Below are positions 63,953-64,000 of a stretch of DNA of 64,000 nucleotides, piece by piece; position 1 is the stretch's first letter, and the number at the start of each line of letters is the position of its first letter. The notes beneath the pieces were generated by a model that did not search any database, was not told the origin of the DNA, and saw only the letters and a program-made list of their open reading frames with translations. The stretch is from NCBI GenBank assembly GCA_964057225.1, contig OZ059900.1, forward strand, positions 25,063,638 through 25,127,637. Reading direction: 5' to 3'. The DNA is from Auanema rhodensis (taxonomy: Eukaryota; Nematoda; Chromadorea; Rhabditida; Rhabditidae). A program made the translations under genes and the position numbers.

Positions 63953-64000
63953 GTGAAAGTGGAACTAGACGTTGTACGAACAATTTTGAGCTAGGTTTCA
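63953..64000. repeat. Partial monomer 188, cut by the window end
   Basis: The first 48 bases of the monomer are present and match the common form (GTACGAAC, CTAGGTTTC). There is no sign of an array border. Confidence 0.95.

Larger units (their letters stand above)
1..64000. repeat. Satellite DNA array, 342-bp monomer, about 187 copies
   Basis: The phase marker GTGAAAGTGG recurs every 342 bases from position 1 to 63953, always in the same orientation, giving 187 full monomers and one partial copy. Only four copies deviate in length, each by a net one base. Base composition is about 35% G+C (119 of 342 in the first copy). No transposon, inverted block, gene or unique spacer interrupts the array. 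Long arrays of this kind with higher-order repeats are known from centromeric and pericentromeric heterochromatin; that location is inferred, not shown. I cannot name the species or satellite family. Both ends of the window lie inside the array, so the true array is longer than 64 kb. Confidence 0.98.

Noticed and set aside
59-63956. About a hundred short plus-strand open frames of 65, 69 and 95 codons repeated at multiples of 342 bp
   Set aside because: They are the same frame in successive satellite monomers. Length is set by two polymorphic stop codons, there is no sign of synonymous bias, and monomers with and without stops are mixed. No domain or signal is recognisable, so none is listed as a gene.
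1-64000. CRISPR array or bacterial repeat region
   Set aside because: There are no short direct repeats separated by unique spacers; the full 342 bp is the repeat and no cas-like genes are present.
1-64000. Transposon, LTR or other mobile element inserted in the array
   Set aside because: The 342-bp phase is never broken by more than one base, and no long coding frame, terminal repeat or target-site duplication was found.
1-64000. Telomeric or subtelomeric repeats
   Set aside because: No runs of TTAGGG, TTAGG or similar telomere units were seen on either strand.
1-64000. Inverted monomer blocks
   Set aside because: Every monomer start marker was found in the same orientation at the expected phase, leaving no room for an inversion.

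Overview
The whole 64,000-base window is one uninterrupted array of tandem satellite DNA. A 342-bp, AT-rich monomer (about 35% G+C, counted on the first copy) is repeated head to tail in a single orientation: 187 complete copies followed by the first 48 bases of copy 188. I see no protein gene, RNA gene, transposon, CRISPR array, inverted block or non-satellite spacer on either strand. This layout (tens of kilobases of near-identical monomers with multi-level higher-order repeats) is typical of centromeric or pericentromeric heterochromatin of a eukaryote, probably an animal. The species cannot be fixed from the sequence, and I do not recognise the monomer as a named satellite family.

Monomers are numbered here from the phase GTGAAAGTGG at base 1. 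Copy k starts at 1+342(k-1), adjusted by only four one-base indels (near 5800, 36590, 44270 and 54370). Copies differ at a limited set of linked diagnostic sites, which define recurring types: P (GCGTC at about position 198 with TTTTTTTAG), Q (CTTTATTTTAAT), R (AATACAAT with TTTTTATAT), S (CATGAGAAATAC and TTTTAATG), T (TCAAGGGAAAAAC), U (CAGAATGTAGAATG), W (AATAAATTAT, ACAACG) and G (generic).

Left to right: 1-7181 is a heterogeneous mix; 7182-9917 has a 3-mer (1,026-bp) periodicity; 9918-17099 mixes P, U and C-allele monomers with recurring pairs; 16416-22913 contains a segment repeated at a 12-monomer (4,104-bp) offset; 21204-24623 is a tandem 5-mer (2 x 1,710 bp) with a visible hybrid junction; 23940-30779 is a nearly perfect pair of 10-mers (2 x 3,420 bp); 31122-37962 is an S/R-rich domain again with 10-monomer spacing; 37963-46511 holds several short local amplifications; 46512-58480 holds three length variants (15, 8 and 12 monomers) of one higher-order repeat; 58481-63952 ends with a dimer pair and a second tandem 5-mer.

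Nothing here works as a gene set. The biology on view is the evolution of a satellite array: repeated unequal exchange at exact multiples of 342 bp, local homogenisation into domains, hybrid monomers at exchange points, and small conserved palindromes plus a degenerate CENP-B-box-like site within the monomer. The short open reading frames that recur along the array are side effects of two single-base variants and of a monomer length divisible by three.
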